A stretch of DNA of 64,000 bases from Rariglobus sp041662485 (GTDB lineage: Bacteria > Verrucomicrobiota > Verrucomicrobiia > Opitutales > Opitutaceae). Every line of letters starts with the position of its first letter. The first letter of the stretch is position 1. The stretch covers positions 1 to 64,000 of the forward strand of contig JBAZSJ010000020.1 in NCBI GenBank assembly GCA_041662485.1. Reading direction: 5' to 3'. This document shows positions 15,902 through 24,950 of this stretch, piece by piece. The notes under the pieces are model-generated. The model ran no database searches. It saw only the letters and a list, made by a program, of their open reading frames with translations, and had not been told where the DNA came from. The position numbers and the translations under genes were made by a program.

Positions 15902-17494
15902 ATGATGAAAAATACCCCCGGGACAGATCTCCTTCGCTCCCTCAATGGACTCCCAAGGGCGGGAGTCCATGCCGCCATCCGCGGATTATTCGCGGGTGTG
16001 GTTCTCCAAATGATGACGACGACAACGGCATTCGCCGAGCCGCCCCAGGAGAATGACACGCTGGCGGCGATCAAGGCCCTGAAGATCACCGATGGCACCA
16101 TTACGTTGGTGCAGCACGAAGTCTCGCCGACCATGACGATATCAGGCGGACGCGTGATCAACAACCTGCCGCCGCGGACCGTCGTGAAGATGGTGCTTAC
16201 TCCGGCCAAAGGCTCCCGCATCAACGTCGAACTCTGGATGCCCGATGCCGGAAAGTGGAACGCACGCTTCCTCGGTCTCGGCAACGGGGGCTCCGCCGGG
16301 TATATCAGTCCCGGAGGTTTTACCGGGCCGCTCTCGGGCGGATACGCCGTGGCCACCACGGACATGGGCACGGCGCCCAACGCGGATTCCGGCATCGGAA
16401 ACCCGGAGGTCTGGAAGGATTTCGGCTACCGCGCCACGCACCTCATGACCGTCGTCTCCAAGCAGGTCGTCAAAGCCTACTACGGCAAGGATCCGGAGTA
16501 TTCGTATTTCAACGGCGGTTCCACCGGCGGCCAGCAGGCGCTCCAGGAAGCGCAGCGCTATCCCGAGGATTATGACGGGATCGTGGCCAACATCCCGGCT
16601 CACTGCCGCACCCCGCTTCACGCATATTTCCTGTGGAACGACCAGATCTTCCACAAGTGTCAGTTCACGGAGTCTCAGCAAAAGAACATCGTCGCCGCCG
16701 GAAACGAATACATGGCCTCGCGGGAAACGCCTGCAGCCGCCGGCAAAATGGTTTCCGACCCGCGCTGCGACGGCAAAGACATCGAGGCGGTCATTGCGCT
16801 CGCGATGCAAAAGGATCCGACCCTCACCAAGGAACACGCCGACGCTCTCCGGAAGCTCTTCGACGGTCCGCGTCATGCCGTCACCGGCGAACGCATCTTC
16901 TGCGGCATTCCGTTTGGCAGTTCCTTCGCCATCTCGCACGGGCACCTCTATCTTTTCAAGTGGGTTTTCGGCGCGAACAAGAACCTTCAGGAAATCAATT
17001 GGGGTAAGGACATCGACACCTACACGGCGGCCCTTGCGCCTTATCTGAATGCGGAGAATGCCGACTTGAGCGCCTTCGAAAAACGCGGCGGCAAGCTGAT
17101 CGCAATGTCGGGTTCGGCCGATTCCTGCGTGCCCTATACAGCGACGCTCGACTATTACGAGCGGGTGGCCGAGCACTTCGGATCGCTTGAGAAGGTCCAG
17201 TCGTTTTTCAAGTTCTACATTATTCCCGGCATGAGCCACGGCCCGGGACCGGGTATCAACAACCTTCCGGGCGCGTTGGGCCTGGTGGTCGACTGGCGAG
17301 AAAAAGGCGTGGACCCGAAGACGATGCGTGGCCGGCGCATGGTCGAGGGAAAGACCGAGATGGACATGCCGCTCTACCCGTATCCGACCAAGACGGCCTG
17401 GGATGCCGCCACCTCCAGCTTCAAACCTGTCGAAGGTCCGCGCGGAGGCGTCGACCGGATCGCGGAGCGCTTCAGGCCGACCGCCGCCGAATAA
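15902..17494 (+). CDS. Tannase/feruloyl esterase family protein
   Basis: I chose the ATG at 15902 (MMKNTPGTDL...); another ATG directly follows, and an upstream ATG at 15845 is possible. About 530 residues. The leader contains a hydrophobic stretch ending TTTAFAEPP. The alpha/beta-hydrolase nucleophile is in YFNGGSTGGQQALQEAQRYP, the tannase-family motif. GSADSCVP probably supplies the acid, and YIIPGMSHGPGP the histidine. The family cleaves ester bonds of gallate or ferulate attached to plant polymers, which fits the carbohydrate-degrading enzymes nearby. The enzyme is predicted to be exported. Confidence 0.85.
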   Translation: MMKNTPGTDLLRSLNGLPRAGVHAAIRGLFAGVVLQMMTTTTAFAEPPQENDTLAAIKALKITDGTITLVQHEVSPTMTISGGRVINNLPPRTVVKMVLTPAKGSRINVELWMPDAGKWNARFLGLGNGGSAGYISPGGFTGPLSGGYAVATTDMGTAPNADSGIGNPEVWKDFGYRATHLMTVVSKQVVKAYYGKDPEYSYFNGGSTGGQQALQEAQRYPEDYDGIVANIPAHCRTPLHAYFLWNDQIFHKCQFTESQQKNIVAAGNEYMASRETPAAAGKMVSDPRCDGKDIEAVIALAMQKDPTLTKEHADALRKLFDGPRHAVTGERIFCGIPFGSSFAISHGHLYLFKWVFGANKNLQEINWGKDIDTYTAALAPYLNAENADLSAFEKRGGKLIAMSGSADSCVPYTATLDYYERVAEHFGSLEKVQSFFKFYIIPGMSHGPGPGINNLPGALGLVVDWREKGVDPKTMRGRRMVEGKTEMDMPLYPYPTKTAWDAATSSFKPVEGPRGGVDRIAERFRPTAAE

Positions 17495-17524
17495 CCGCGC
17501 GGCGCCGGCCCGCGCCCCACTGAC

Positions 17525-17764
17525 ATGAGTTTTTCCTGTCCGCACTTCGACCCCTCCACCAACTGGTGCGACCGCGTGCATGACGAATGCGTCTGCGGCC
17601 GCCCCGGCTGCGTCCTCGCGAAAAACTCCGTCTTCGCCGTCGATCCGCAGGTCCGCCTCGCCGAGTCGCGTCTCGCGCAGCAGAAGCAACCGGGGCCGGA
17701 TAATGGCGCGCCCAAGCCGGAAAGGGGCGAGGCGCATAGGTTGTTTGCGCCGCATAACCCGTGA
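17525..17764 (+). CDS. Small cysteine-containing protein, unknown
   Basis: This 79-residue protein begins 30 bases after the tannase stop. It has six cysteines in its first 30 residues (SCPHFDPSTNWCDRVHDECVCGRPGCVL), spaced as if they bind a metal ion. The remainder is polar and probably disordered. The dense cysteine pattern makes a real gene plausible, but I know no family. Confidence 0.5.
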   Translation: MSFSCPHFDPSTNWCDRVHDECVCGRPGCVLAKNSVFAVDPQVRLAESRLAQQKQPGPDNGAPKPERGEAHRLFAPHNP

Positions 17765-17800
17765 GTAATCCAAGAGGGGCTGTCGCTTTTGCGAATATCC

Positions 17801-18667
17801 ATGCGTTTGACGGTCAATAAGCTGCTTTTTGCTTTCGGGGTATGCCTTCTCTTGTTGCTGAGCTGGGTAAAGCTCGAGGAAGAAGGCGGCTTGAGGGGCC
17901 TGTTGTTGGACGGGCAGGAGGAGGTCTCGGTTTATCAGGAGGAGATCGGTGGGCGTATTCGACTGATCGTCCGCCTGCGGCATTGTTCTGATGTGACGAT
18001 GAGCGTTTCGCTTCAGCCGGAAAACATGCGGGCTTCGACGCCGTTGGAGTTCACCGCCGATGTCAGGGGGAAGGCGGCCGTGCTGACCACGCTGAAGACC
18101 AACGACGAAAGTTTACCCACCTCTTTCAGTTATCACTATAATTGGTTGATTGGCGGTCGTTCCAACCGTGAGCCCGTCGCCTGGGTGTATGCCCTGCCTT
18201 TCGACGCAAAGGGCGCGTATAAGCTGATGCAAGGTGCGGGCGGGGAGTTCAGTCACGGGCTTGGGTCCAACAGTGCGCAGGCGTTGGATTGGGCGATGCC
18301 CGAGGGTTCTGTGGTGAGGGCGGCCCGATCAGGTGTGGTGGTGGCTGCGGTGGCTTATTACAGTCAGGGAGGGACGGATACCGCCTACAAGATCCGCGGC
18401 AACCACGTGATGATCCGGCATGATGACGGGACCTATGCGGAGTATTATCATCTGCGCGAGGGTGGCGTCGCTGTATCACTGGGAGACGAGGTGAAAGTCG
18501 GGCAGTTGATCGGTTATTCTGGCAACACCGGCTATTCCACGGGGCCTCATTTGCACTTCGCGGTTTTCAGAAATCTCGACGGGCTTGTCCGCGAAACGCT
18601 GCCGCTCCGGTTTCGCATGCCAGACGGGCGAATCATGGATCAATTGAAGAAGGGCGATCTGTTTTGA
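17801..18667 (+). CDS. M23-family peptidase
   Basis: The ATG at 17801 (MRLTVNKLLFAFGVCLLLLLSW) gives a good signal peptide or anchor. The 288-residue protein has a beta-rich front half and a C-terminal M23 domain. Visible zinc-site residues are His and Asp in FSHGLGSNSAQALDWAMPEG and the HLHF motif in YSTGPHLHFAVF; NHVMIRHDDGTYAEYYHL is also typical. M23 enzymes cut peptidoglycan cross-bridges or related peptides, or act as inactive divisome partners. All expected catalytic residues seem to be present. Confidence 0.85.
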   Translation: MRLTVNKLLFAFGVCLLLLLSWVKLEEEGGLRGLLLDGQEEVSVYQEEIGGRIRLIVRLRHCSDVTMSVSLQPENMRASTPLEFTADVRGKAAVLTTLKTNDESLPTSFSYHYNWLIGGRSNREPVAWVYALPFDAKGAYKLMQGAGGEFSHGLGSNSAQALDWAMPEGSVVRAARSGVVVAAVAYYSQGGTDTAYKIRGNHVMIRHDDGTYAEYYHLREGGVAVSLGDEVKVGQLIGYSGNTGYSTGPHLHFAVFRNLDGLVRETLPLRFRMPDGRIMDQLKKGDLF

Positions 18668-18742
18668 AACGAAGACTCGCGTCGGGCGTCGTCGGAGACC
18701 GGCTTTGACTGCCTTGCCAAGGGGCTTTTGGCTTTTCCCATC

Positions 18743-19321
18743 ATGAACAACGAGACGACATCCGCGGCAGGCGGTGACCAGGGCGCGACGGTGGTCATCA
18801 CGCATCGCGTGCGCGAGGAAGGGCACGACGGCTACGAGGAGTGGCTCGATAGGATAGCCCCCGCATGCAAGGCCTATCCGGGGCATCTCGACTGGCACAT
18901 CGTCCGCCCGATCAAGGGACTCACGGAGACCTATACCGTGGTCATCCGCTTCGACACTCGCGAGCATCTGGAGGCGTGGATGCACTCGGATGATCGCAAG
19001 CGGCTCATCGAGGAGGTGCAGCCATTGCTGGCGAAGGATGACGATTTTTTCATCCGGAGCGGGTTGGATTTTTGGTTCACGCCCGAGGGAGCGAAGGCGA
19101 AGTTGCCGGTGCGTTGGAAGCAGTTTCTGGTGACATGGTCGGCGATCTATCCGCTGGTGCTGGTCATGCCGCTGCTGGTGGTGCCGGCGCTGCGGTTCGC
19201 GGGTTTGCCGGAATGGCGGGCGCTTACGACCTTGGTGGCGACGGGGGCGATCGTTTTTCTGATGACGTATGTGGTGATGCCGCGCTACACGAAGCTGCTC
19301 AAGAGGTGGCTTTTCGCCTGA
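18743..19321 (+). CDS. Antibiotic biosynthesis monooxygenase (ABM)-domain membrane protein
   Basis: I prefer the ATG at 18743 (MNNETTSAAGG) over a TTG 15 bases upstream. Residues about 10-105 form an ABM dimeric alpha/beta-barrel domain (VVITHRVREEGHDGYEEWLDRI, YPGHLDWHIVRP, YTVVIRFDTREHLEAWMHSDDRK). Two transmembrane helices follow (about 125-185), ending YVVMPRYTKLLKRWLF. This ABM-plus-two-helix layout is common in proteins of unknown substrate. The next gene is also a membrane protein in the same direction. Confidence 0.8.
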   Translation: MNNETTSAAGGDQGATVVITHRVREEGHDGYEEWLDRIAPACKAYPGHLDWHIVRPIKGLTETYTVVIRFDTREHLEAWMHSDDRKRLIEEVQPLLAKDDDFFIRSGLDFWFTPEGAKAKLPVRWKQFLVTWSAIYPLVLVMPLLVVPALRFAGLPEWRALTTLVATGAIVFLMTYVVMPRYTKLLKRWLFA

Positions 19322-19433
19322 TCTCTCTTTTTTTTGGGGAGGAATTTACAGGAGCGTGTGGCGTTCTTCGTGGATACTCGTCCGCATCATTTGCGGTGCA
19401 ATTGGCGGATCATGACGTGTTCCTGCGACCAGC

Positions 19434-19775
19434 GTGACGGGTTTCCTCTTTCCGTATCACGGGTTCACGCCCGCGCTCGGGACGGAAATCGTTTCGATGG
19501 CCGTGCTGGCGGTCGCGCTTTTCGCACTCTACGGGCGGCGTCTGGCCGGCGTCTGGCGGGGGGCCTACGTGGTCAACGCCGTGCTGGCGCTTTATCTGAA
19601 TTTTTTCGTCCTGATCGTGCAGCTTTTCCTGAAAGTGCCCGCGTTGAAGGCGCTCGCGCCGACGCAGAAGGAGCCGCCTTTTGCGATCGCCCAAGGGGCG
19701 GCCCTTGGGCTGTTCTTCGTCCTTGGCGTGCTTGCGTGGAAACGGTTTCGTCCCGCCGCCGCGCAAGCGGACTGA
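19434..19775 (+). CDS. Four-helix membrane protein, unknown function
   Basis: The frame opens only eight codons before this GTG, which I take as the start (MTGFLFPYHGFTPALGTEIV). The 113 residues carry hydrophobic helices around 18-35, 45-67 and 85-105. There is a conserved-looking loop KVPALKALAPTQKEPPFAIAQ. It resembles small conserved membrane proteins of this phylum, but I assign no function. It may share a transcript with the ABM protein upstream. Confidence 0.65.
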   Translation: MTGFLFPYHGFTPALGTEIVSMAVLAVALFALYGRRLAGVWRGAYVVNAVLALYLNFFVLIVQLFLKVPALKALAPTQKEPPFAIAQGAALGLFFVLGVLAWKRFRPAAAQAD

Positions 19776-19796
19776 GCGCGGCGCGCCGGAGGAGGT

Positions 19797-20123
19797 CTAC
19801 CGCGAGTGCGGCTTGCTCCAGAGAGGTTTGCCGGTTTCGGGCGGCTGGGCCTTCGGAGCGGACTTTGCCGGATACTGTGGGGCCATGGCTTCTTTTCTTT
19901 GTTCCGACGCCCTCTCGGCGAGGGCGTGATCGCTGTGGCCTTCGCCCAATGTGGGCGAGACGACCGCATGCTCCGTCTTGAGCGAGGGGGAATGCGACGA
20001 CTTGGCGGCGAGCTGTCGTTCCGCTTCAAGCCAGATCTCGTCGTCGCGACCGGCGGGACGACCGCGATCCTGCCAGATTGTTTCTGCGCAGCGGGAAATT
20101 TCTTCGTGGGTGGGGGAATGCAT
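19797..20123 (-). CDS. DUF2934 domain protein
   Basis: The ATG at 20123 gives MHSPTHEEISRCAETIWQDR, then GRPAGRDDEIWLEAERQLAA. This is the short DUF2934 signature (a helix with Ala and Trp, a GrPeG turn, and a WxxAExxL helix). The remaining ~65 residues are low in complexity and Pro/Lys-rich. Family members are small cytoplasmic proteins of unknown role. It faces the membrane-protein gene that ends at 19775. Confidence 0.75.
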   Translation of the reverse strand: MHSPTHEEISRCAETIWQDRGRPAGRDDEIWLEAERQLAAKSSHSPSLKTEHAVVSPTLGEGHSDHALAERASEQRKEAMAPQYPAKSAPKAQPPETGKPLWSKPHSR

Positions 20124-20265
20124 GAGTGTGTGCGGGGTTGACCGCGAAGGACCCATCTTATGGCGACCGGTTCCAATGTGCGGGATGCGTTTGTCGAAAG
20201 GGGATGGTCTTCTCGCGTCCGGCTGGCTAACCCGTTGTCCTTGTTTCAACCCCTTTCCCCTCGCG

Positions 20266-22464
20266 ATGAATAAAATCAAAGCAAATTGGACCGCCGTGCT
20301 GGCCGCTGTTGTTTGCGGGCTGTTCTCCACTCAGGCATCTGGCGCCGACCTGAGCGCCACTTATACATGGAAGCCGATGAAGATCGGCGGCGGCGGCTGG
20401 GTGACGGGCATGGATGTCAGTCCGACGACAAAAAACCTGATGTATGTGCGCACCGACGTCTCTGGCGCCTATCGCTGGAACGCCGCGACCTCGTCGTGGA
20501 AGCAGGTCGTCACCTCCGCCAGCATGCCCGCGAATTCCGTGGCGTATGGAAAATACGCCGGGGTGGACAGCCTCGTGAGCGCGCCGAAGGATCCCGACAT
20601 CGCCTACATGGCGTTCGCCGGTCTGCCCTACGGCGAGACCGACGGCCAGATTTTCAAGAGCACCAACCGGGGCGACACGTGGGTTCCAGCGAATTTTCTC
20701 GTCAACAAGGTCAAGATGGAGCCCAACGGGCATGGACGTCAGGAGGGCGAGCGTCTGGCCGTGGATCCTAAAAACAGCGACGTCGTTTACTATGGCTCGC
20801 TGGCCAACGGCCTGTGGACGACGCGGGACGGCGGCGCCTCGTGGACGAAGATCGAAAACATTCCGGCGGGAACTCATCCGCACGGCGTCAACACGGTCGT
20901 CTTCGATGTAGGCTCCGGCGTCACCCAGGGGAGAACCAAGGTGATTTATGTCACGGTCGAGGAGGCCGGCGTTTACAAGACGGCGGACGGCGGCGCGACG
21001 TGGACGAGGATTTCCGACTCCGGTCCGGGCGGCGCCGGAAAGCCGCGCGACGCCGAGATCGGGCCGGACCGCACCTACTACGTCGCCTACGACAACGAAA
21101 AGAGCGCGGTCGGCTCCGTCTGGAAATGTTCACCCGCCGGAGCGTGGACCGACATCACGCCGACGGGAAAGGAAGGCGGCAGCGCGTCCTATTGGGATCT
21201 GGCGATTGATCCGGCCGACGCCCGGCGCGTGGTCGTCATCCGCAGCGGTGGAAAATGTTTCATCTCAACCGACCAAGGCGCGACCTGGTCCTATCATGTT
21301 TTTCGTCTCACGAGCCCGAATGTGCAGTGGCAGGGCAAGCAGGAGAACTATTGGCTCAGCGTGGGTGAAATCAGATTCGATCCCTTTGAGCCCGGCAAGC
21401 TGTGGTTCGCGGAGGGATTCGGCGTCTGGTGGACCAAGGACCTGACCCCGCTTCAAATCGAGTGGCATTCCGCCAGCGAGGGCATCGAGGAGGCGTGCGG
21501 CAACGACGTGATCGCCCCTCCCGGAGGCAAGCCTGTCGCCGCCATGTGGGACCTCGGGGCTTTTTATTTCGGCGACGTGGATGCTTACACGGCCAAGCGG
21601 TCGCAGCCGGGCTTCATGTCCGCGTGGGCGCTCGACTGGTGCGCGGCCGATCCGAAGTTCATCGCGGGCGTTTTCCGGAGTCATCTGGATTTTGTGAAGA
21701 ATGCAAATTCCAGCGGTTACTCGACGGACGGCGGGCAGACGTGGACGCGCTTCCCCGCCTTGGCAAACGCCACGATCCCGAAGGATCTGGAATACGGCAT
21801 CATCGCGGTTTCCGCCAACAGCACGGACAAGATCGTGTGGTCGCCCGCGCACAAGAAGCTGCCGTATTACACGACGGATCGCGGCGCGACGTGGAGGCAA
21901 TCCTTGTTTGGCGGGCCGACCGAGACCGGGTTCAACTCGCACCCCATGCCGCAGAAATCGCTGTGCGCCGACCGCGTGCTGCCCGACACGTTTTATTTCT
22001 ATCGCCCGCAGGACGGCGTCTATCGCTCCACCGACGGAGGCGCGAACTTTGCCAAGGTCGGCAACCCGGTCGGCAACCGTTGGGGCATCATCATGAAGGC
22101 GACGCCGGGACGGGCGCGAGACCTCTGGTTCGCGGAAGGAACGATCGGCGGATTATGGCATTCGACCGACGGCGGCGCCGCGTGGGCGGCGGCTCCCGGA
22201 ATCCAGCAGGCGTTCAATGTCGGTCTGGGCAAGGCGCAGAAGGAAGGCGGCTATCCGACCATCTTCGTGGCGGGCATCGCGGGCGGACAGACGGGGATTT
22301 TCAGATCCACCGACGAGGGGAAAACCTGGGACAAGGTCTGCACCTATCCCCTCGGCATCTTCGATTGGATCGATGCGATGGACGGCGACAAGGACGTCTT
22401 TGGAAAAGTCTATGTGGGCTTCGCCGGCGCCGGCTTCTCCTACGGAATGGTCACGGCACGCTAA
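20266..22464 (+). CDS. Glycoside hydrolase family 74-like xyloglucanase
   Basis: The 732-residue protein has a signal peptide (MNKIKANWTAVLAAVVCGLF...SGA). YTWKPMKIGGGGWVTGMDVSP and MYVRTDVSGAYRWN are the diagnostic start of the GH74 double seven-bladed propeller. Repeated blade motifs (STNRGDTWVP, TTRDGGASWTK, KTADGGATWTR, STDQGATWSY, STDGGAAWAA, STDEGKTWDK) run through the whole chain. The Asp in GMDVSP is a candidate catalytic acid. GH74 enzymes cleave xyloglucan backbones outside the cell. The gene ends two bases from the convergent cluster on the other strand. Confidence 0.85.
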   Translation: MNKIKANWTAVLAAVVCGLFSTQASGADLSATYTWKPMKIGGGGWVTGMDVSPTTKNLMYVRTDVSGAYRWNAATSSWKQVVTSASMPANSVAYGKYAGVDSLVSAPKDPDIAYMAFAGLPYGETDGQIFKSTNRGDTWVPANFLVNKVKMEPNGHGRQEGERLAVDPKNSDVVYYGSLANGLWTTRDGGASWTKIENIPAGTHPHGVNTVVFDVGSGVTQGRTKVIYVTVEEAGVYKTADGGATWTRISDSGPGGAGKPRDAEIGPDRTYYVAYDNEKSAVGSVWKCSPAGAWTDITPTGKEGGSASYWDLAIDPADARRVVVIRSGGKCFISTDQGATWSYHVFRLTSPNVQWQGKQENYWLSVGEIRFDPFEPGKLWFAEGFGVWWTKDLTPLQIEWHSASEGIEEACGNDVIAPPGGKPVAAMWDLGAFYFGDVDAYTAKRSQPGFMSAWALDWCAADPKFIAGVFRSHLDFVKNANSSGYSTDGGQTWTRFPALANATIPKDLEYGIIAVSANSTDKIVWSPAHKKLPYYTTDRGATWRQSLFGGPTETGFNSHPMPQKSLCADRVLPDTFYFYRPQDGVYRSTDGGANFAKVGNPVGNRWGIIMKATPGRARDLWFAEGTIGGLWHSTDGGAAWAAAPGIQQAFNVGLGKAQKEGGYPTIFVAGIAGGQTGIFRSTDEGKTWDKVCTYPLGIFDWIDAMDGDKDVFGKVYVGFAGAGFSYGMVTAR

Positions 22465-22466
22465 AC

Positions 22467-24941
22467 TTATTCGCGACGCGCCCGCTCCATCAGGTCGCAG
22501 GCGGCTTCGCCTGTGCGACGGGGCAGCGACAAATATTTCGGCGCACCGTCCAGCTCCACGACGAGTTCGCCCTTTGCATTGGGCGTGGCCACGATGGGTT
22601 CGCCGAAAAAGTTGCGCAGAACGAAGGGCGTGCTTCCTACGGGGATGACCATGCGGCTTTTCTTTTTCCAGTCCCACAGTGCCGCGACCGCGCCTTTTTC
22701 GCCGGCAAACACGCAGCCGTAGGTGGAGCCGCCAGGGGCGAGTTGGCGGAATGGATGCGACATCCCGTCCAGCACGCGGGCTAGGCCGTTGGCGGCGAGA
22801 AGCTCGGGGCAGGGGGATTGATCGAACTCGGTATGGTCCAGACCGTAGGGCTGAAAGGCGCGTATCGAAATGAAACTGGATTCGTAGTCGAAGACGCCGA
22901 ACCAGAAGAAGCGCCCGCTGCCGCCGCTGACGGCGTTCAGCAGCGTCTCGCGGATCTGGTATTCCGCCTTGTGCTTGAACGTATCGATGAGGAATTGCAG
23001 CTCGTCGCAGTAGTCGAGGGGGGCGTTGGTCTTTTGTTTGGAATATCCCGTTTCGCGAGCGGAGTAGCTTTTCTCCGTGTGCCACACCGGTGCGTCCTTG
23101 CCGTATTTTTCGCTCAAGGTTATCCGCCACTGCCGGATCAGCTTGTCCGAGCCGACGCCGAGGGTCTTCTCCGGCGGTTTGTTGTCGTAGAGATGAACGG
23201 AAAGCACGTCGAAGAACTTGGCGCCGCCGAGCGCAAACACGCCTTCGCTGAAGGAGCCGGGCTTGCCGGAAAAATCCGAGGTGGCGCAGACGCCGACCAC
23301 CTTGCAGTCGGGATCGCCTTCCTTCGCCGCCTCGTAGGCCGCCTGAAGATAGGGCACGTATTGCTGCGGGGTCATCGCCAGATTCGGTTCGTTCAAGACC
23401 TCCCAGTGGGTGATTTTGCCCTTGTAGTGGTTGGTGAGGGCGCGGACGTAATCTTTCCATGCGGTCATCGTGGGCCAGGCCAGGCGCGTCGTGCCACCTC
23501 CCGCCGTGTTGTCGGCCACGGAGGCCTGGGCGTAAGGCGGAATCGGTGGCTGCGGACGATACGACGGCCAGCGGAACTCGCCGAGAATCGGCATGATCGT
23601 GAGCCCGCATTGGCGCGCCTGCTCCACCATGCGGTCGGCGCGGGCGAACGTGAATTTTCCCTGTTCCGGCGCGATTTCGGAGAACTCAAACATCTCGAAG
23701 GCGCGCACCGCGCCGAAGCCGAGCTTGCGGACCAGCGGCGTCGGGTCGTTGTGGCAGGCCAGCGGCCAGTCGTCGGGCAGAGGGGTGAGAGGTTGCGGCT
23801 GATAGACGCCGAAGATCACTTCCTTCGTGTCGTCGCCGGGAGGCGTGAAGCCGCCGCGGTAGTAGCCGTTGGGGAGTTGGCCGATTTCCACGGGATAGGC
23901 CGCGGTGCCTTGCGCGGGCACGTTCACGGAGATCGCGCCGGAGCGCACCACTTGCTCCCAGTAATCCTTGATCACATAGGGAACCTTCACGGCGAGCGGC
24001 GTCCGGCTGTTGTTGCGCACGCGCAGAACGGCGCCGCAGGGCCGGCCGGTTTCAAAAAGTTTCTCCCGACTGGTCACCTCGGCGCCGTATTCCACTGGGG
24101 CGGCCGGCTGGAAGTCGCTCAGTTCGCCTTCCTCCAACTGCACGGCATCAATCCACAGCGAGCCCTCCTTGCAGCTCGAAGCCAGGCCCGCCCAAGTCAG
24201 ATAAAATCCGCTCTTCTTAAAATCGGACGGGAGGAAGGAGAAATGATATCGCTTCCATTCCGTGGTGACGGGGAACGGCTCCCAATCCTCGCCGGACCAG
24301 GTCGTCTCGCCGCAGAAGAGCGCGGCTTTTATTCCTGGGCGGTCCGCCTTCATCCAGGCGGACACGGTGTATTTGCGGTCGCGCTTCAGTTCGACGCGGT
24401 TGAACACCGTCCCTACGAAGGCGAAGCCGCGCGCGTTGCCTTTCTGCACGGAGTCGCCGGCGGTCAAGCGCAGGCTGGTCGAGCCGTCAACGGCGGTCGT
24501 GGCGTCGAACACTGGCGGGATGCCGGGCTCGACCATCTTTTCGGTCCAGCTGTAGCAGGAGAACGGGCGCACTCCCTCGGGGCCGGTTTCAAAGCTGGCG
24601 CCATTCCGCAGGAGATTGCCTCGGACGGGCGTGGGTCGTGGACCTTCCTCTTTCCAGAAATGCAGGCGATAGTTCAGCGTGCCGTTTTTGGAGACCATTC
24701 CGATTTTGAAACTCGGTTGCCCCCAGGTCCGGTGGTCCTGCAGGAACGTTTTGGCCTTCAGGTCGCAGATCAACGTCACGCGATCCGGTCCGTCCTGCGG
24801 GAGTTCGTAGTCGAGGACTTTGCCCGCCCAGTCGTCAAAAAGCATCGCGGCCGTTGACGGTTCGCGGGGAAGGGGGATGAAGCGTTCGGCGGCCCGCATG
24901 GTTTTGCCGGCGAAGGTTTTTGCGGGCAGCGACAATTCCAT
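22467..24941 (-). CDS. Multidomain glycoside hydrolase, clan A (GH39-like)
   Basis: The protein has 824 residues. The first ~290 carry a carbohydrate-binding-like part (NLLRNGASFETGPEGVRPFS ... WIDAVQLEEGELSDFQPA, a CBM4/CenC-type pattern). A middle linker domain follows. A TIM-barrel part at about 400-700 has HWEVLNEPN (acid/base Glu) and VWHTEKSYS (candidate nucleophile), as in GH39 and related clan A families. No signal peptide is visible at the chosen ATG, which is odd for such an enzyme; the start nine bases after the previous gene leaves little room for another. It is the last gene of a three-gene minus-strand operon. Confidence 0.7.
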   Translation of the reverse strand: MELSLPAKTFAGKTMRAAERFIPLPREPSTAAMLFDDWAGKVLDYELPQDGPDRVTLICDLKAKTFLQDHRTWGQPSFKIGMVSKNGTLNYRLHFWKEEGPRPTPVRGNLLRNGASFETGPEGVRPFSCYSWTEKMVEPGIPPVFDATTAVDGSTSLRLTAGDSVQKGNARGFAFVGTVFNRVELKRDRKYTVSAWMKADRPGIKAALFCGETTWSGEDWEPFPVTTEWKRYHFSFLPSDFKKSGFYLTWAGLASSCKEGSLWIDAVQLEEGELSDFQPAAPVEYGAEVTSREKLFETGRPCGAVLRVRNNSRTPLAVKVPYVIKDYWEQVVRSGAISVNVPAQGTAAYPVEIGQLPNGYYRGGFTPPGDDTKEVIFGVYQPQPLTPLPDDWPLACHNDPTPLVRKLGFGAVRAFEMFEFSEIAPEQGKFTFARADRMVEQARQCGLTIMPILGEFRWPSYRPQPPIPPYAQASVADNTAGGGTTRLAWPTMTAWKDYVRALTNHYKGKITHWEVLNEPNLAMTPQQYVPYLQAAYEAAKEGDPDCKVVGVCATSDFSGKPGSFSEGVFALGGAKFFDVLSVHLYDNKPPEKTLGVGSDKLIRQWRITLSEKYGKDAPVWHTEKSYSARETGYSKQKTNAPLDYCDELQFLIDTFKHKAEYQIRETLLNAVSGGSGRFFWFGVFDYESSFISIRAFQPYGLDHTEFDQSPCPELLAANGLARVLDGMSHPFRQLAPGGSTYGCVFAGEKGAVAALWDWKKKSRMVIPVGSTPFVLRNFFGEPIVATPNAKGELVVELDGAPKYLSLPRRTGEAACDLMERARRE

Positions 24942-24950
24942 CTGAGGGTT

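Noticed and set aside
16142..17983. 613-residue minus-strand open frame opposite the tannase-like gene
   Set aside because: It is an antisense shadow, rich in Arg, His and Val with no motif, while the plus strand has all landmarks of the esterase.
22818..24857. 679-residue plus-strand open frame opposite the GH39-like gene
   Set aside because: No recognisable motif, and it lies fully within a real gene on the other strand.
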